From positions 248,001 through 312,000 of the forward strand of contig CAVSHI010000001.1 of NCBI GenBank assembly GCA_963727845.1: a DNA stretch of 64,000 nt, read 5' to 3'. Under the pieces are notes generated by a model. It had not been told where the DNA came from. It worked only from the letters and a program-made list of their open reading frames with translations, and ran no database searches. The position numbers were made by a program, and so were the translations under genes. Positions 25,936-35,580 of the stretch are shown piece after piece. The stretch comes from JBEKTW01 sp963727845 (lineage in GTDB: Bacteria; Bacteroidota; Ignavibacteria; UBA10030; SZUA-254). The stretch's first letter is position 1. Every line of letters begins with the position of its first letter.

Positions 25936-28900
25936 ATGATTGCTGATACATTTATCAAAAGACCGGTAACGGCCATCGTAGTATCAATCGTGATTATATT
26001 AGTTGGTGTTCTTGCTATATTCAGCTTACCGATAAGTCAGTATCCGGATATAACGCCTCCCACTGTCCAAATATCAGCAGCATTTACAGGAGCCGATGCA
26101 ACAACCGTAGAGCAAACCGTAACCACACCGATAGAAACGCAAGTAAACGGTACGCCGGGAATGGCGTATATGACAAGTAATAGCACAAGCAGCGGAACGT
26201 CATCCATAAATGTGGTGCTTAATGTGGGAACAAATCCCGATCTGGCAACGCTTGATATTCAGAACAGGGTAGGGATAGCAACGCCTCAATTACCGGATCT
26301 TGTAAAACGACTTGGTATCACAACAAGAAAAAGAACTTCCAGCATCTTACTGATCGTGGCGCTCTACTCGCCAAAGGGTACTCATAACATAAGTTTCCTG
26401 GATAATTACACCAATATCTTTATTAAGGATGCATTGTTACGCGTACCCGGAGTGGGTGATATCTTTGGCCGTGCCGACGATTTTAGCATGCGTGTTTGGC
26501 TGCAACCCGATAAGTTAGCTCAGCTCGGACTCACAGCTACAGATGTTACCAATGCAATAACTCAGCAAAATTTACAAATTGCAGCCGGCACAGTAGGGGC
26601 TCCCCCGCAAAGTAAGACCCAAACGTTTGAATATACAATCTTTACTAATAGTCGTTTGAGCTCGACGGAACAATTTGGAAATATTATCATTCGTGCAAAT
26701 CCTGCCAAAGGTTCTGCAGTTTATTTGAAGGACGTCGCCCGAATTCAATTGGGTAAGGTTAGTTACGCAAGCACCTCCTATGTAGATGGTGCACCGTCAT
26801 CCTTCTTGCTGGTATTCCAGGCACCCGGGAGCAATGCATTGGCGGTAGCAAAAGGTATATATAATCAGATGAATGAGATAAAAAAATCTTTTCCTGAAGA
26901 TGTGGAATACAATGTACCTTTTGAAGCAGTTTCGGTGGTTGATACTTCTATCAACGAGGTTGTCATAACCTTACTGGAAGCTCTGGGACTTGTAGTACTA
27001 GTCGTATTCTTATTCCTTCAGAATTGGCGGGCCACGGTAATTCCTATCCTGGCAATACCGGTTTCGATTATCGGAACATTTGCATTCTTCGTCCCGCTTG
27101 GTTTTACAATCAATACGCTTACGATGTTCGGATTTGTGCTGGCAATCGGAATCGTGGTCGACGATGCCATAATTGTTGTGGAGGCGGCGCAGCATTATAT
27201 CGACAATGGAAAACTACCGCCCGGAGAAGCGACGAAGAGGGCTATGAATGACATCTCGGGACCCGTTGTGGCAATCGCTTTAATTTTAACGTCCGTATTC
27301 ATACCGGTAGGGTTCATACCGGGTATTGTTGGGAGACTCTATCAGCAATTTGCTATTACAATTGCCGTCTCTGTATTGATTTCAGCTTTTGTGGCATTGT
27401 CGCTTACCCCGGCATTGTGTTCCCTTATTCTCAAGCCGACTAATTCTGGTCAGAGTTCAAAAGGACTTAATAAGTTCTTTTTCAACTTTAATAATTGGTT
27501 TGGAAAAGCAACAGAGTCGTATTCTTCGGGCGTTAAGAAAAGCATCAAGATCGCACCCTATTTTCTTATAGTTCTCATACTTGTTTATGCCGGCACTGTG
27601 GGATTGTTCGCCAATAAACCGACAGGATTCATTCCATCGGAAGACGAGGGCAGATTGTTCGTGACATTTGAATTACCCGAAGCTTCATCCACAACAAATT
27701 CGCTAAAAGTATTAACGAACATGATGTCCACGCTAAAACAAACGCCTGGAGTCGCACATTTTGCGGCCGTCAGCGGATTGAACGTTGTTACCTTTGCCGC
27801 TAAATCCAACAGTGGAACTATTTTCGTTCAGCTGAAACCCTGGGATCAAAGGAAAAGTGAGTCTCTTCAACTGAGCTCTATCATAGCTACGCTCCAAAGA
27901 AAATTTGCTGCGATTAAGAACGCAAATGTCGTTGTAATTTCACCGCCGGCAATCCCGGGTTTAGGTGCGACAGGCGGCTTCACGTTCGAGTTAGAGCAGC
28001 AGGAAAGCACAAACGACATTCTGCAGTTTTCAGAAGTCGTACGTAATTTTGTTGTTGCGGCAAACCAACGCCCCGAATTGAGCCGCGTCTTTTCATTTTT
28101 TACTGCAAACACCCCCGGTTACACGTTGGATGTTGACAGGAAAAAATGTGCCAAGATGGGTGTTAATGTTGCCGATGTGTTTGGTACTCTACAAACATAT
28201 CTCGGCAGCAGTTATGTCAATGACTTTACTATCTACGGCCGCGATTTTCATGTGGTAGCCCAAGCGGATACCGGCTATCGTTCAACCATCCAGGATCTCG
28301 GCAGATACTACGTTAAGAATTCATCGGGTGGAATGGTTCCTTTAAGCACGCTCATTAGCTATACAGTCACGGAAAACGCTCCATTGATTACGCATTATAA
28401 TATGTTCCGTTCGGCTGAGGTAGACGGCAATGCAGCACCCGGGTATAGCAGCGGGCAAGCCATAGCAGCTCTAAGAGAAGTTGCTGAACAAGCGCTGCCG
28501 GGCGGATATGGTTATGGTTTTTCGGGGTTAAGCCGTGAAGAAATAAATGCCGGAAGCAGCACGTTTGCCATTTTTGCTCTCTCACTTGTTTTTGTATTCC
28601 TGTTTCTTTCCGCTTTATATGAAAGCTGGTCGGTTCCGTTTTCTGTCCTTTTTGCTATCCCCATCGGCGCGTTCGGAGCCATAGTAGCGCTGACCTTTTT
28701 ACCACATCTGAGCGACAACGTTTATGCACAAATCGGTCTGGTTGCGCTGATAGGTTTAGCTGCGAAGAATGCAATATTAATAGTCGAATATGCAAAGGTG
28801 CGTGTGGACGATGGCATGCCCCTTCTTAACGCCGTCATAGCTGCAGTAAAGCTCCGTTTGCGCCCAATCCTTATGACTTCCATGGCATTTATATTGGGTG

Positions 28901-29112
28901 TCTCACCGTTGGCTTTCGCAACAGGTGCGGGGGCACAGGCAAGACAGACAATCGGCTGGACGGTAATCGGCGGCATGCTTGCTGCAACAATGCTTGCGAT
29001 ATTTATCGTGCCCGTGTTATTTGTAACTATTACCAAATTTGCATACGGCAAAAAGAAATTAGAGGAATTGGAATCCGGGAAAATCCAGGGAGATGAAATT
29101 GTACCCGATTAG
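25936..29112 (+). CDS. RND efflux pump inner membrane protein, AcrB/HAE1 type
   Basis: The 1058-residue proton antiporter starts MIADTFIKRPVTAIVVSIVI, the classic AcrB start, and has twelve membrane helices and two large periplasmic loops. The proton relay Asp pair is in TM4 (GIVVDDAIIVVEA), and the TM10 Lys lies in LAAKNAILIVEYAK. It is the last gene of the tolC/acrA/acrB unit. The substrates, probably drugs or lipophilic toxins, are not predictable. Confidence 0.95.
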   Translation: MIADTFIKRPVTAIVVSIVIILVGVLAIFSLPISQYPDITPPTVQISAAFTGADATTVEQTVTTPIETQVNGTPGMAYMTSNSTSSGTSSINVVLNVGTNPDLATLDIQNRVGIATPQLPDLVKRLGITTRKRTSSILLIVALYSPKGTHNISFLDNYTNIFIKDALLRVPGVGDIFGRADDFSMRVWLQPDKLAQLGLTATDVTNAITQQNLQIAAGTVGAPPQSKTQTFEYTIFTNSRLSSTEQFGNIIIRANPAKGSAVYLKDVARIQLGKVSYASTSYVDGAPSSFLLVFQAPGSNALAVAKGIYNQMNEIKKSFPEDVEYNVPFEAVSVVDTSINEVVITLLEALGLVVLVVFLFLQNWRATVIPILAIPVSIIGTFAFFVPLGFTINTLTMFGFVLAIGIVVDDAIIVVEAAQHYIDNGKLPPGEATKRAMNDISGPVVAIALILTSVFIPVGFIPGIVGRLYQQFAITIAVSVLISAFVALSLTPALCSLILKPTNSGQSSKGLNKFFFNFNNWFGKATESYSSGVKKSIKIAPYFLIVLILVYAGTVGLFANKPTGFIPSEDEGRLFVTFELPEASSTTNSLKVLTNMMSTLKQTPGVAHFAAVSGLNVVTFAAKSNSGTIFVQLKPWDQRKSESLQLSSIIATLQRKFAAIKNANVVVISPPAIPGLGATGGFTFELEQQESTNDILQFSEVVRNFVVAANQRPELSRVFSFFTANTPGYTLDVDRKKCAKMGVNVADVFGTLQTYLGSSYVNDFTIYGRDFHVVAQADTGYRSTIQDLGRYYVKNSSGGMVPLSTLISYTVTENAPLITHYNMFRSAEVDGNAAPGYSSGQAIAALREVAEQALPGGYGYGFSGLSREEINAGSSTFAIFALSLVFVFLFLSALYESWSVPFSVLFAIPIGAFGAIVALTFLPHLSDNVYAQIGLVALIGLAAKNAILIVEYAKVRVDDGMPLLNAVIAAVKLRLRPILMTSMAFILGVSPLAFATGAGAQARQTIGWTVIGGMLAATMLAIFIVPVLFVTITKFAYGKKKLEELESGKIQGDEIVPD

Positions 29113-29121
29113 TACTCGCTC

Positions 29122-29222
29122 GTGCCCCTACAACTAAATGAATATACATGAACGGGGCACAGTGCGCGTTCCAACAAGCTTTTGCTATTGTCTTGAGTAC
29201 GATCATTTTGTTGGAACGGCAC
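29122..29222. repeat. Two inverted repeats after the efflux operon
   Basis: GTGCCCC (29122-29128) pairs with GGGGCAC (29154-29160). Next, GTTCCAACAA (29168-29177) pairs perfectly with TTGTTGGAAC (29208-29217), and GTGC/GCAC extend it outward. Neither stem is followed by a clear T-run. They could end the efflux transcript or be remains of a small mobile unit. Confidence 0.45.
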
Positions 29223-29318
29223 TAGTTACTCCTCTACGCGATTTGTGAAAACACAAAAAGGGGAGGAGAATTTCAGAAACACGGCATTTTCTCCGTTTGT
29301 TTCATATAGTGAAACCAC

Positions 29319-30725
29319 ATGCACAAAGGCGAAGATATAACCCTGACGATCGAGTCCCTCACGGGAGACGGAAAGACCGTCGCCCGGCATGACGGTATGG
29401 TGTTTTTTGTGGAAAATGCCGTTCCGGGAGACGTCGTTCGCGCGCGATTCTGGAAACTTAAAAAGAACTACGCCGAAGCGCGGGCGATGGAGATTCTCAG
29501 CCCGTCGCCATTACGGATGGAAGCAAAGTGTGTACACTTCGGCGTGTGCGGGGGATGCAGCTGGCAAAACCTCTCGTATGAAGCCCAACTCAAGTTCAAG
29601 CATCAGAATGTGGTTGATGCCTTTCAACGAATCGGAGCATTCGACAGTGTCGAAGTAGAGCCCGTGCTCGGTTGCGATGAGCAATTTTTCTATCGCAACA
29701 AAATGGAGTTTACTTTCTCGCGAAACCGGTGGCTGACGACGGAGGAAATGCAGTCTCACGAAGAAGTCGCGGAAGAAGTCGCTCTCGGTTTGCACATCCC
29801 CCGGCGCTACGACAAGGTTCTCAATATTGAGGAATGCTGGCTCCAGTCGGAAGTGAGTTCGGCAATTCTCACCACCGTCCGCGAAATTTGCCGCGTATGG
29901 AATCTTTCCGTCTATTCGACCAAAACCCACGATGGATATCTGCGCCATCTTGTGGTCCGGGACGGGAAGAGGTCGGGCGAGGTCATGGTTAATCTCGTGA
30001 CGACCTACGACTGGCCCGAAGCGATGCAGAGCATGACTAACCTGCTCATCAAACAATTTCCGGGCATTACGACGATCGTCAATAACATCACCGACCGGAA
30101 ATCGATGGTGGCGTTTGGCGACCGGGAGAAAATATACCACGGCACCGGTTTTATCACGGAACAGCTCGGCCGGTTCGTCTTTCACATCTCGGCGAATTCG
30201 TTTTTCCAGACGAATACAATCCAGGCAGAAAAACTGTACGAAATTGCCGGCAGGTTTGCCGGCCTCAAACCAACTGACGTTCTCTATGATCTTTACAGCG
30301 GCACGGGGACTATCGCATGTTTCCTTTCCGATGCTGTCGGGCGTGTGGTCGGTATCGAGGTCGTTCAAAGTGCAATCACCGATGCGCAACGGAATGCCAA
30401 GCTGAACGGAATATCCAATTGTACCTTTTTGCTGGGAGACCTCAAAGAGAAACTCACGAAAGACAATTCCTGGCTGAAAGATCATCCCCGCGCAACGGTC
30501 ATGATCGTTGATCCGCCGCGAAGCGGCATGCATCCCAAGGTCGTTCAAAAAATTGCCGGACTTGCGCCCGAACGCATCGTCTACGTCAGTTGCAACCCAT
30601 CCACGCAGGCGCGGGATGCGCGGCTTCTTGCAGATTCAGGATATGAGCTGAAGGCTGTTCAGCCCGTGGATATGTTCCCCCACACCGACCATATCGAGGC
30701 TGTTGCGTTGCTCGTAAGAAAGTGA
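29319..30725 (+). CDS. RlmD/RumA-type 23S rRNA uracil-C5 methyltransferase
   Basis: A SAM-dependent m5U enzyme of 468 residues. A TRAM domain (residues 5-60, LTIESLTGDGKTVARHDGMV) is followed by the 4Fe-4S Cys motif (CVHFGVCGGCSWQNLSY) and the methyltransferase domain with LYDLYSGTGTIACFL. The catalytic Cys is in IVYVSCNPSTQARDARLL, then HTDHIEAVALL. U1939-like targets are typical, but the exact base is inference (RlmCD also possible). Confidence 0.92.
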   Translation: MHKGEDITLTIESLTGDGKTVARHDGMVFFVENAVPGDVVRARFWKLKKNYAEARAMEILSPSPLRMEAKCVHFGVCGGCSWQNLSYEAQLKFKHQNVVDAFQRIGAFDSVEVEPVLGCDEQFFYRNKMEFTFSRNRWLTTEEMQSHEEVAEEVALGLHIPRRYDKVLNIEECWLQSEVSSAILTTVREICRVWNLSVYSTKTHDGYLRHLVVRDGKRSGEVMVNLVTTYDWPEAMQSMTNLLIKQFPGITTIVNNITDRKSMVAFGDREKIYHGTGFITEQLGRFVFHISANSFFQTNTIQAEKLYEIAGRFAGLKPTDVLYDLYSGTGTIACFLSDAVGRVVGIEVVQSAITDAQRNAKLNGISNCTFLLGDLKEKLTKDNSWLKDHPRATVMIVDPPRSGMHPKVVQKIAGLAPERIVYVSCNPSTQARDARLLADSGYELKAVQPVDMFPHTDHIEAVALLVRK

Positions 30726-30729
30726 AACG

Positions 30730-31452
30730 CTACTTTCTTCCCGTGTAGATGGTGGCGATTCCGAATGTCAGGAGTGAAGCAGATGGTTCTGTGAAACCCG
30801 CCTTCTCCATTAAAGAAAGGAACTCTTCGTCTGCCGGAAACTCCGAGATCGAGGTCGGTAGATAGCTGTAAGCGAGGTTGTGGCGTGAAATGATCTTTCC
30901 GATCATCGGAAGAATCGATTTTGAATAGAGAGTGTAGAGATGTGCGATGACCGGAACCTTCGGAGTCGTGAGCTCGAGGATCAGACAAACCCCGCCGGGC
31001 CTGAGCACGCGCAGCATTTCCTTCAGTCCGAGAAGCCGGTCGCTGAAGTTTCTGACGCCGAAGGCGACCATCGTAACGTCGAATGTGTCAGCGGTGAATG
31101 GCAGGTGCAACGCATCGCAGGTGGTGAGATGAATGGGATTCGTTATTTTGCGATCGTTGAGCTTATTCCGAAATACGCCGAGCATGTTCGCGGCGAAATC
31201 CGTGGCAACGATCGATTGCGGTTGTAACCGGATTGCTTCGATGGACAAATCGCCGCTTCCCGCCGCGATGTCGAGAAAATTTCCATTGCGCTTTTCTTCC
31301 GCGAAATTCAATGCCCGCTTACGCCACCGCATATCCAATCCGAAGCTGAGCAGATGATTCAGCATGTCGTACTTCGGGGCAATGGCATTGAACATTGCCT
31401 GGATATTGAGGGGGTTCTGAACGACCGCTTGCCGCAATCTATCCGTGTCCAT
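30730..31452 (-). CDS. menG: Demethylmenaquinone methyltransferase
   Basis: The last step of menaquinone synthesis, also called UbiE. The 240-residue SAM enzyme has VQNPLNIQAMFNAIAPKYDM, motif I FLDIAAGSGDLSIEA, VAFGVRNFSDRLLGLKEMLR and LILELTTPKVPV. Family length fits. It is convergent with the rRNA methyltransferase gene, with stops four bases apart. Confidence 0.93.
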   Translation of the reverse strand: MDTDRLRQAVVQNPLNIQAMFNAIAPKYDMLNHLLSFGLDMRWRKRALNFAEEKRNGNFLDIAAGSGDLSIEAIRLQPQSIVATDFAANMLGVFRNKLNDRKITNPIHLTTCDALHLPFTADTFDVTMVAFGVRNFSDRLLGLKEMLRVLRPGGVCLILELTTPKVPVIAHLYTLYSKSILPMIGKIISRHNLAYSYLPTSISEFPADEEFLSLMEKAGFTEPSASLLTFGIATIYTGRK

Positions 31453-31568
31453 ATCAACAAATGTCTAAAATTGTGTGACAAAACGCAAGTCACCACAAAA
31501 AAATGGCGAATGTAAGCGTAATCTTCTTGCTTTTTAATTTTTCTTCTCTTATGTTTAAAGAACTTTGT

Positions 31569-34088
31569 ATGAAGAGGGGAAAACATATCTTAATGTGGTC
31601 CCTGTTGGTTGGAGGTGCGTTGCTTTTCGTGCCCGGCAGGTTTTTGGGTGGAACATCGGGGAAGCATATCACGGCGGTACGTGTATCATCCGCCCCCACT
31701 ATTGACGGAAGACTCACAGAAAATCAATGGACGCTGGCTGAACCTGCCGGCGAATTTCAGCAATATGATCCTGTGGAAGGAGCCGAAGCCACGGAGCGAA
31801 CTTCGGTTCGAGTTCTCTACGATGATAATGCGCTGTATGTCGGAGTAATGTGTTACGATTCCAATCCCGAGGGGATCGTTCAGCAAATGACCCGGCGAGA
31901 CCGGTCGGCCCAATCCGATAGAATTGCCGTTATCATCGATTCCTACCATGACCACACCACTGCGTTCCTGTTCAGCGGGAGCGTCTCCGGCGTGCAATCG
32001 GACGGGGCACTGTCGCACGACGGGCTTGTGTATGATATCCAATGGGACGCCGTTTGGGAATTCAACGCGCAGGTGGTTGCAGACGGGTGGTCCGCAGAAT
32101 TCAAAATCCCCTTCAGCGCGCTGCGTTTCGTCCCGCTGAAACAGGGAGATAGCGGATATGTCTGGGGAATAAATTTCCGGCGGTATATAGCCCGCAAGAA
32201 TGAAACGGATGAATGGGTGATGGTTTCGCGGAAAGAAGTACCCCCGGGCACACTTTCATCGGTGTCGAGAATGGGACACCTCCTCGGCATCAAGGATATT
32301 CACCCGCCCCTCCATCTCGAAGTGTTACCATACGAATCGTCAAAACTGGATTATATTTCCCAGCCGGATCCGTTCCAGTTGCAAAAGGATTTCAAGGAAA
32401 ATGTCGGACTTGACCTCAAGTACGGCGTCAGCAACAATTTTACACTCGACGCTGCGGTCAATCCGGACTTTGGACAAGTGGAAGTCGATCAGGCTATCCT
32501 CAACCTGACAGTATTCGAGACGTTCTATCCTGAGAAGCGGCCATTCTTCCTCGAAGGCGCCCCGATTTTTTCGTTCGGCACAATGTTCGATAATCAAGAA
32601 CTGAGATTATTTTACTCTCGCCGTATCGGGAAAAAACCGGGCGGGTATGACACGGTAAGTATTGGTTCCAATCAAACCTACTCGGACATGCCGGAATTGA
32701 CAACGATTTTGGCGGCGGCCAAACTCACCGGGAGGACGGAACACGGTCTTACCCTCGGGGTTTTATCGGCGGTCACGAGCGAAGAGGATGCGACAGTACA
32801 GAACCTGAATGGAACTACTAATCCCGCCGTGTTGGTCGAGCCGAGGGCGGGCTACAATGTGCTTCGTCTGAAACAGGATGTGTTTGACAACTCATGGGTT
32901 GGGTTGATGGCGACCAATTCCGCGAAAGAATACAATTCTCCCGCGCTCAGCGGCGGAGTCGATTGGAATCTCCGCTTCGACGACAACACTTATGCGATTG
33001 ACGGTTACCTCGCCGGCTCACAAGCAGTATTTAATCCACTCTATCCGCAGGGTGGCCGGGTCACCGGCGATGCCGGCAGGATTGGATTCGGGAAATTGCA
33101 GGGTGAACACTGGCTCATGTTTTCACTCTATGATTTCACGTCAAAGAATTTTTGGATCGATGACCTCGGATTTTACAGCCAGCCGCGCGAGCACGGCGGC
33201 TTCACCCAACTGTCGTACAAAGAGGACCGCGCGAACACAGCGATCGTGCAACGCTATGCCCTGACGGCGGAAACCGATTACCGCTGGGATTGGGACGGGG
33301 CAAAAACGGTGAGCCAGCTTGAATTCGAGCCCCAGTTCCAATTCACTAATTTCTGGTCGTTGACCCTCGACTACCTGCGCCTGCTCCCGGCGTACGACGA
33401 CGCAAACCGCGGCATCATCGGCCTCTACCATCGCCCGGCGGGCGACCGCCTCCTGGCTTCACTTCAGACCGATGCCAGGCAGCTTGTGGTGCTGGCGTTG
33501 AATGCCGGTTACCAGAACTCCACGAAGGGAATGAGTATGTTGTATTCCACATTTCAGTTCACGTTGCGTCCCTCGACATGGATGGAAATATCTCCAAGCA
33601 TCACGCTGTATAGAACGAGAGATGAAGAAGCCTGGGCCACAAGCACGCATTCCCCATATTACTATTACGATTCCACGAATCAGCATAATTTGTTTGGCGA
33701 CCGCGACATTGATCAATATGACCTCTCTCTTCGGGGGACCATAACGTTCACAAGGAGCATGAGCGTACAGTTTTTCACGCAGGTGCTCATGGCGAAGGCA
33801 CGCTATACCCATTACAGTGTGCTCATGGGAGCAGACGAGCTTGAGCCGTATAACTTTCAGCCGACTCCTACCGACAACCCCGATTTCAACCAGAAGACTA
33901 TCAACGCGAACGTTGTGTTCCGCTGGGAGTACATGCCGGGAAGCGCGATCTACCTTGTATGGACGCAGGCACGGGTCGGGGAAAATGACCTCTATACAGC
34001 CTCATTCGGAAATGATTTTCGCGACGCGTTCAAACTGCCAATGGACAATGTGCTTCTGGCGAAAATCACGTACTGGTGGAGCAGATAG
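31569..34088 (+). CDS. DUF5916 outer-membrane-type protein with a CBM9-like N-terminal domain
   Basis: The 839-residue product has a signal peptide (MKRGKHILMWSLLVGGALLF), then a carbohydrate-binding-9-like domain (APTIDGRLTENQWTLAEPAG and VRVLYDDNALYVGVMCYDSN). A large DUF5916 C-terminal region rich in aromatic beta strands then suggests a membrane beta barrel. It starts at an ATG 66 bases inside a longer frame, where the signal peptide begins. Such proteins are common in Bacteroidota and have no firmly known role; surface binding or import of glycans or peptides is one option. Confidence 0.8.
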   Translation: MKRGKHILMWSLLVGGALLFVPGRFLGGTSGKHITAVRVSSAPTIDGRLTENQWTLAEPAGEFQQYDPVEGAEATERTSVRVLYDDNALYVGVMCYDSNPEGIVQQMTRRDRSAQSDRIAVIIDSYHDHTTAFLFSGSVSGVQSDGALSHDGLVYDIQWDAVWEFNAQVVADGWSAEFKIPFSALRFVPLKQGDSGYVWGINFRRYIARKNETDEWVMVSRKEVPPGTLSSVSRMGHLLGIKDIHPPLHLEVLPYESSKLDYISQPDPFQLQKDFKENVGLDLKYGVSNNFTLDAAVNPDFGQVEVDQAILNLTVFETFYPEKRPFFLEGAPIFSFGTMFDNQELRLFYSRRIGKKPGGYDTVSIGSNQTYSDMPELTTILAAAKLTGRTEHGLTLGVLSAVTSEEDATVQNLNGTTNPAVLVEPRAGYNVLRLKQDVFDNSWVGLMATNSAKEYNSPALSGGVDWNLRFDDNTYAIDGYLAGSQAVFNPLYPQGGRVTGDAGRIGFGKLQGEHWLMFSLYDFTSKNFWIDDLGFYSQPREHGGFTQLSYKEDRANTAIVQRYALTAETDYRWDWDGAKTVSQLEFEPQFQFTNFWSLTLDYLRLLPAYDDANRGIIGLYHRPAGDRLLASLQTDARQLVVLALNAGYQNSTKGMSMLYSTFQFTLRPSTWMEISPSITLYRTRDEEAWATSTHSPYYYYDSTNQHNLFGDRDIDQYDLSLRGTITFTRSMSVQFFTQVLMAKARYTHYSVLMGADELEPYNFQPTPTDNPDFNQKTINANVVFRWEYMPGSAIYLVWTQARVGENDLYTASFGNDFRDAFKLPMDNVLLAKITYWWSR

Positions 34089-34218
34089 CCGGGCTCACCG
34101 GTTATCACGAAATACAACAAATGTGCCTTCCTTCCGTAAATTCTATAGACACAGCTGTCAACCGAATGGTTGATACGACTGTCTAAACTTCAGAACATCA
34201 CAATAAGGGACTCCCTGC

Positions 34219-34776
34219 ATGTCTGCTGCCGACGAGCAGCAACTGATTGTTCAGGCGAAAAACGGCAACGTCCGGGCGTTCCGTGATTTGGTTGAGCGAT
34301 ATATGAAGCACGCATATAATGTTGCGCATAGTTTCGTCGGCAGTCACGACAATGCCGAGGACATTGCGCAGGAAGCGTTTGTGCGCGTTCACCGGTCGCT
34401 CTCCTCGTTTCGCGGCGACGCGGAGTTCTCCACGTGGTTGTACCGGATCACCATGAACCTGTCGCTCAACCGGTTGAACGAAAAAAAGAAAAAAATGCAG
34501 CGCGAAATAAACATCATGGAAAGCATCCAGGAATCGGCCAACCCGGGTGCGGAATCTACGGATGGTGCCAACGTCCAGATGCACATTGAACGCGCGCTAC
34601 ACCGTCTGCCGACACTCCAGAGGGCTGTTGTGATACTGCGGCACCTCAACGGCCTATCGACTCGCGAGGTGAGTACTATACTCCAGTGCTCGGAAGGAAC
34701 GGTGAAAACGCACTTGCATCGCGGCTTGAACAAAATGAGGGTCATGCTGGAGTTCCTTGAGGAAGGACGCCCATGA
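34219..34776 (+). CDS. ECF-type RNA polymerase sigma factor
   Basis: The 185-residue sigma factor has region 2 (AFRDLVERYMKHAYNVAHSF, DNAEDIAQEAFVRVHRSLSS and FSTWLYRITMNLSLNRL) and region 4 (LPTLQRAVVILRHLNGLSTR, then EVSTILQCSEGTVKTHLHRG). It overlaps by four bases the gene of its probable anti-sigma factor. A target promoter for it was not identified in the window. Confidence 0.93.
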   Translation: MSAADEQQLIVQAKNGNVRAFRDLVERYMKHAYNVAHSFVGSHDNAEDIAQEAFVRVHRSLSSFRGDAEFSTWLYRITMNLSLNRLNEKKKKMQREINIMESIQESANPGAESTDGANVQMHIERALHRLPTLQRAVVILRHLNGLSTREVSTILQCSEGTVKTHLHRGLNKMRVMLEFLEEGRP

Positions 34777-35567
34777 GCAGACATACCAAAATCCGGAACC
34801 TGCTGTATGAGTTTCTGCGTGATGAGCTGAATCCGCACGACAGGGAGGTGGTTGAAGAACATCTTAGATCCTGTGACCGGTGCTCTGCTCAATTGAAAGA
34901 TCTGGAATCGGCATTGCATTCGCTTGACCGGTCGAGCCCGAATGCGAGCAGCAACCGTTCTGAGGAGTTTTGGAATAGTTTCGCTCTCAGGGTGGAGCAA
35001 AGAATCCTGAGCCGGCGGGCGGCGAAGCGATTTGGCGCCTTGGAGTATCTTGAGACGTTCTTTGTGTTTCATCGCCCCCTCACATTTTCCCTGGGCGGCG
35101 CATTGGTTCTGGCATTTCTTGCAGTCGGCATTTGGAATCTTTCGATCGACCGGGAGCGGAGAACCCTGCCGATGCCCGGTGTTGAAGCTGCGTCCCAGAG
35201 TGATTCCGTCCGCCAGGAAATGAGCCGATACTTCCGCAAATCGAAGATCCTGCTTGTCGGTTTGACGAACATGAAATTTCCGGAGGATCGGCAAGTCGAC
35301 CTGACGGTTGAACGGCGGGCGTCGAGGGAGCTTGTACAGCAGGCCCGGTATCTTCGAAACCAACCCATCGATGCGCGCTCGGCCAGGCTCATCGAAGAGA
35401 TGGAAAAAATCTTGATCGAGCTGGCGAACATGAAGGAAGAAAATAACATGCCGAACGTGGAGATCGTCCGGGCGGGAATTCACCAGGAGAATTTGCTTTT
35501 TAAGATTCGGATGGCGGAAACGCTGTACGATACGGCCCGGTTCGTCCGGGTACAAGAGAGTTTTTGA
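34773..35567 (+). CDS. Membrane anti-sigma factor with an N-terminal zinc finger
   Basis: The 264-residue product has a zf-HC2-like motif near residue 30 (VVEEHLRSCDRCSAQL, H-x3-C-x2-C) that holds ECF sigma factors. One membrane segment (LTFSLGGALVLAFLAVGIWN) is near the middle and a periplasmic helical domain follows. Start ATG overlaps the sigma stop, the usual layout. Its signal is unknown; the next gene encodes a secreted repeat protein that could be the sensor. Confidence 0.88.
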   Translation: MSRHTKIRNLLYEFLRDELNPHDREVVEEHLRSCDRCSAQLKDLESALHSLDRSSPNASSNRSEEFWNSFALRVEQRILSRRAAKRFGALEYLETFFVFHRPLTFSLGGALVLAFLAVGIWNLSIDRERRTLPMPGVEAASQSDSVRQEMSRYFRKSKILLVGLTNMKFPEDRQVDLTVERRASRELVQQARYLRNQPIDARSARLIEEMEKILIELANMKEENNMPNVEIVRAGIHQENLLFKIRMAETLYDTARFVRVQESF

Positions 35568-35580
35568 AAGGAGCGTTACC

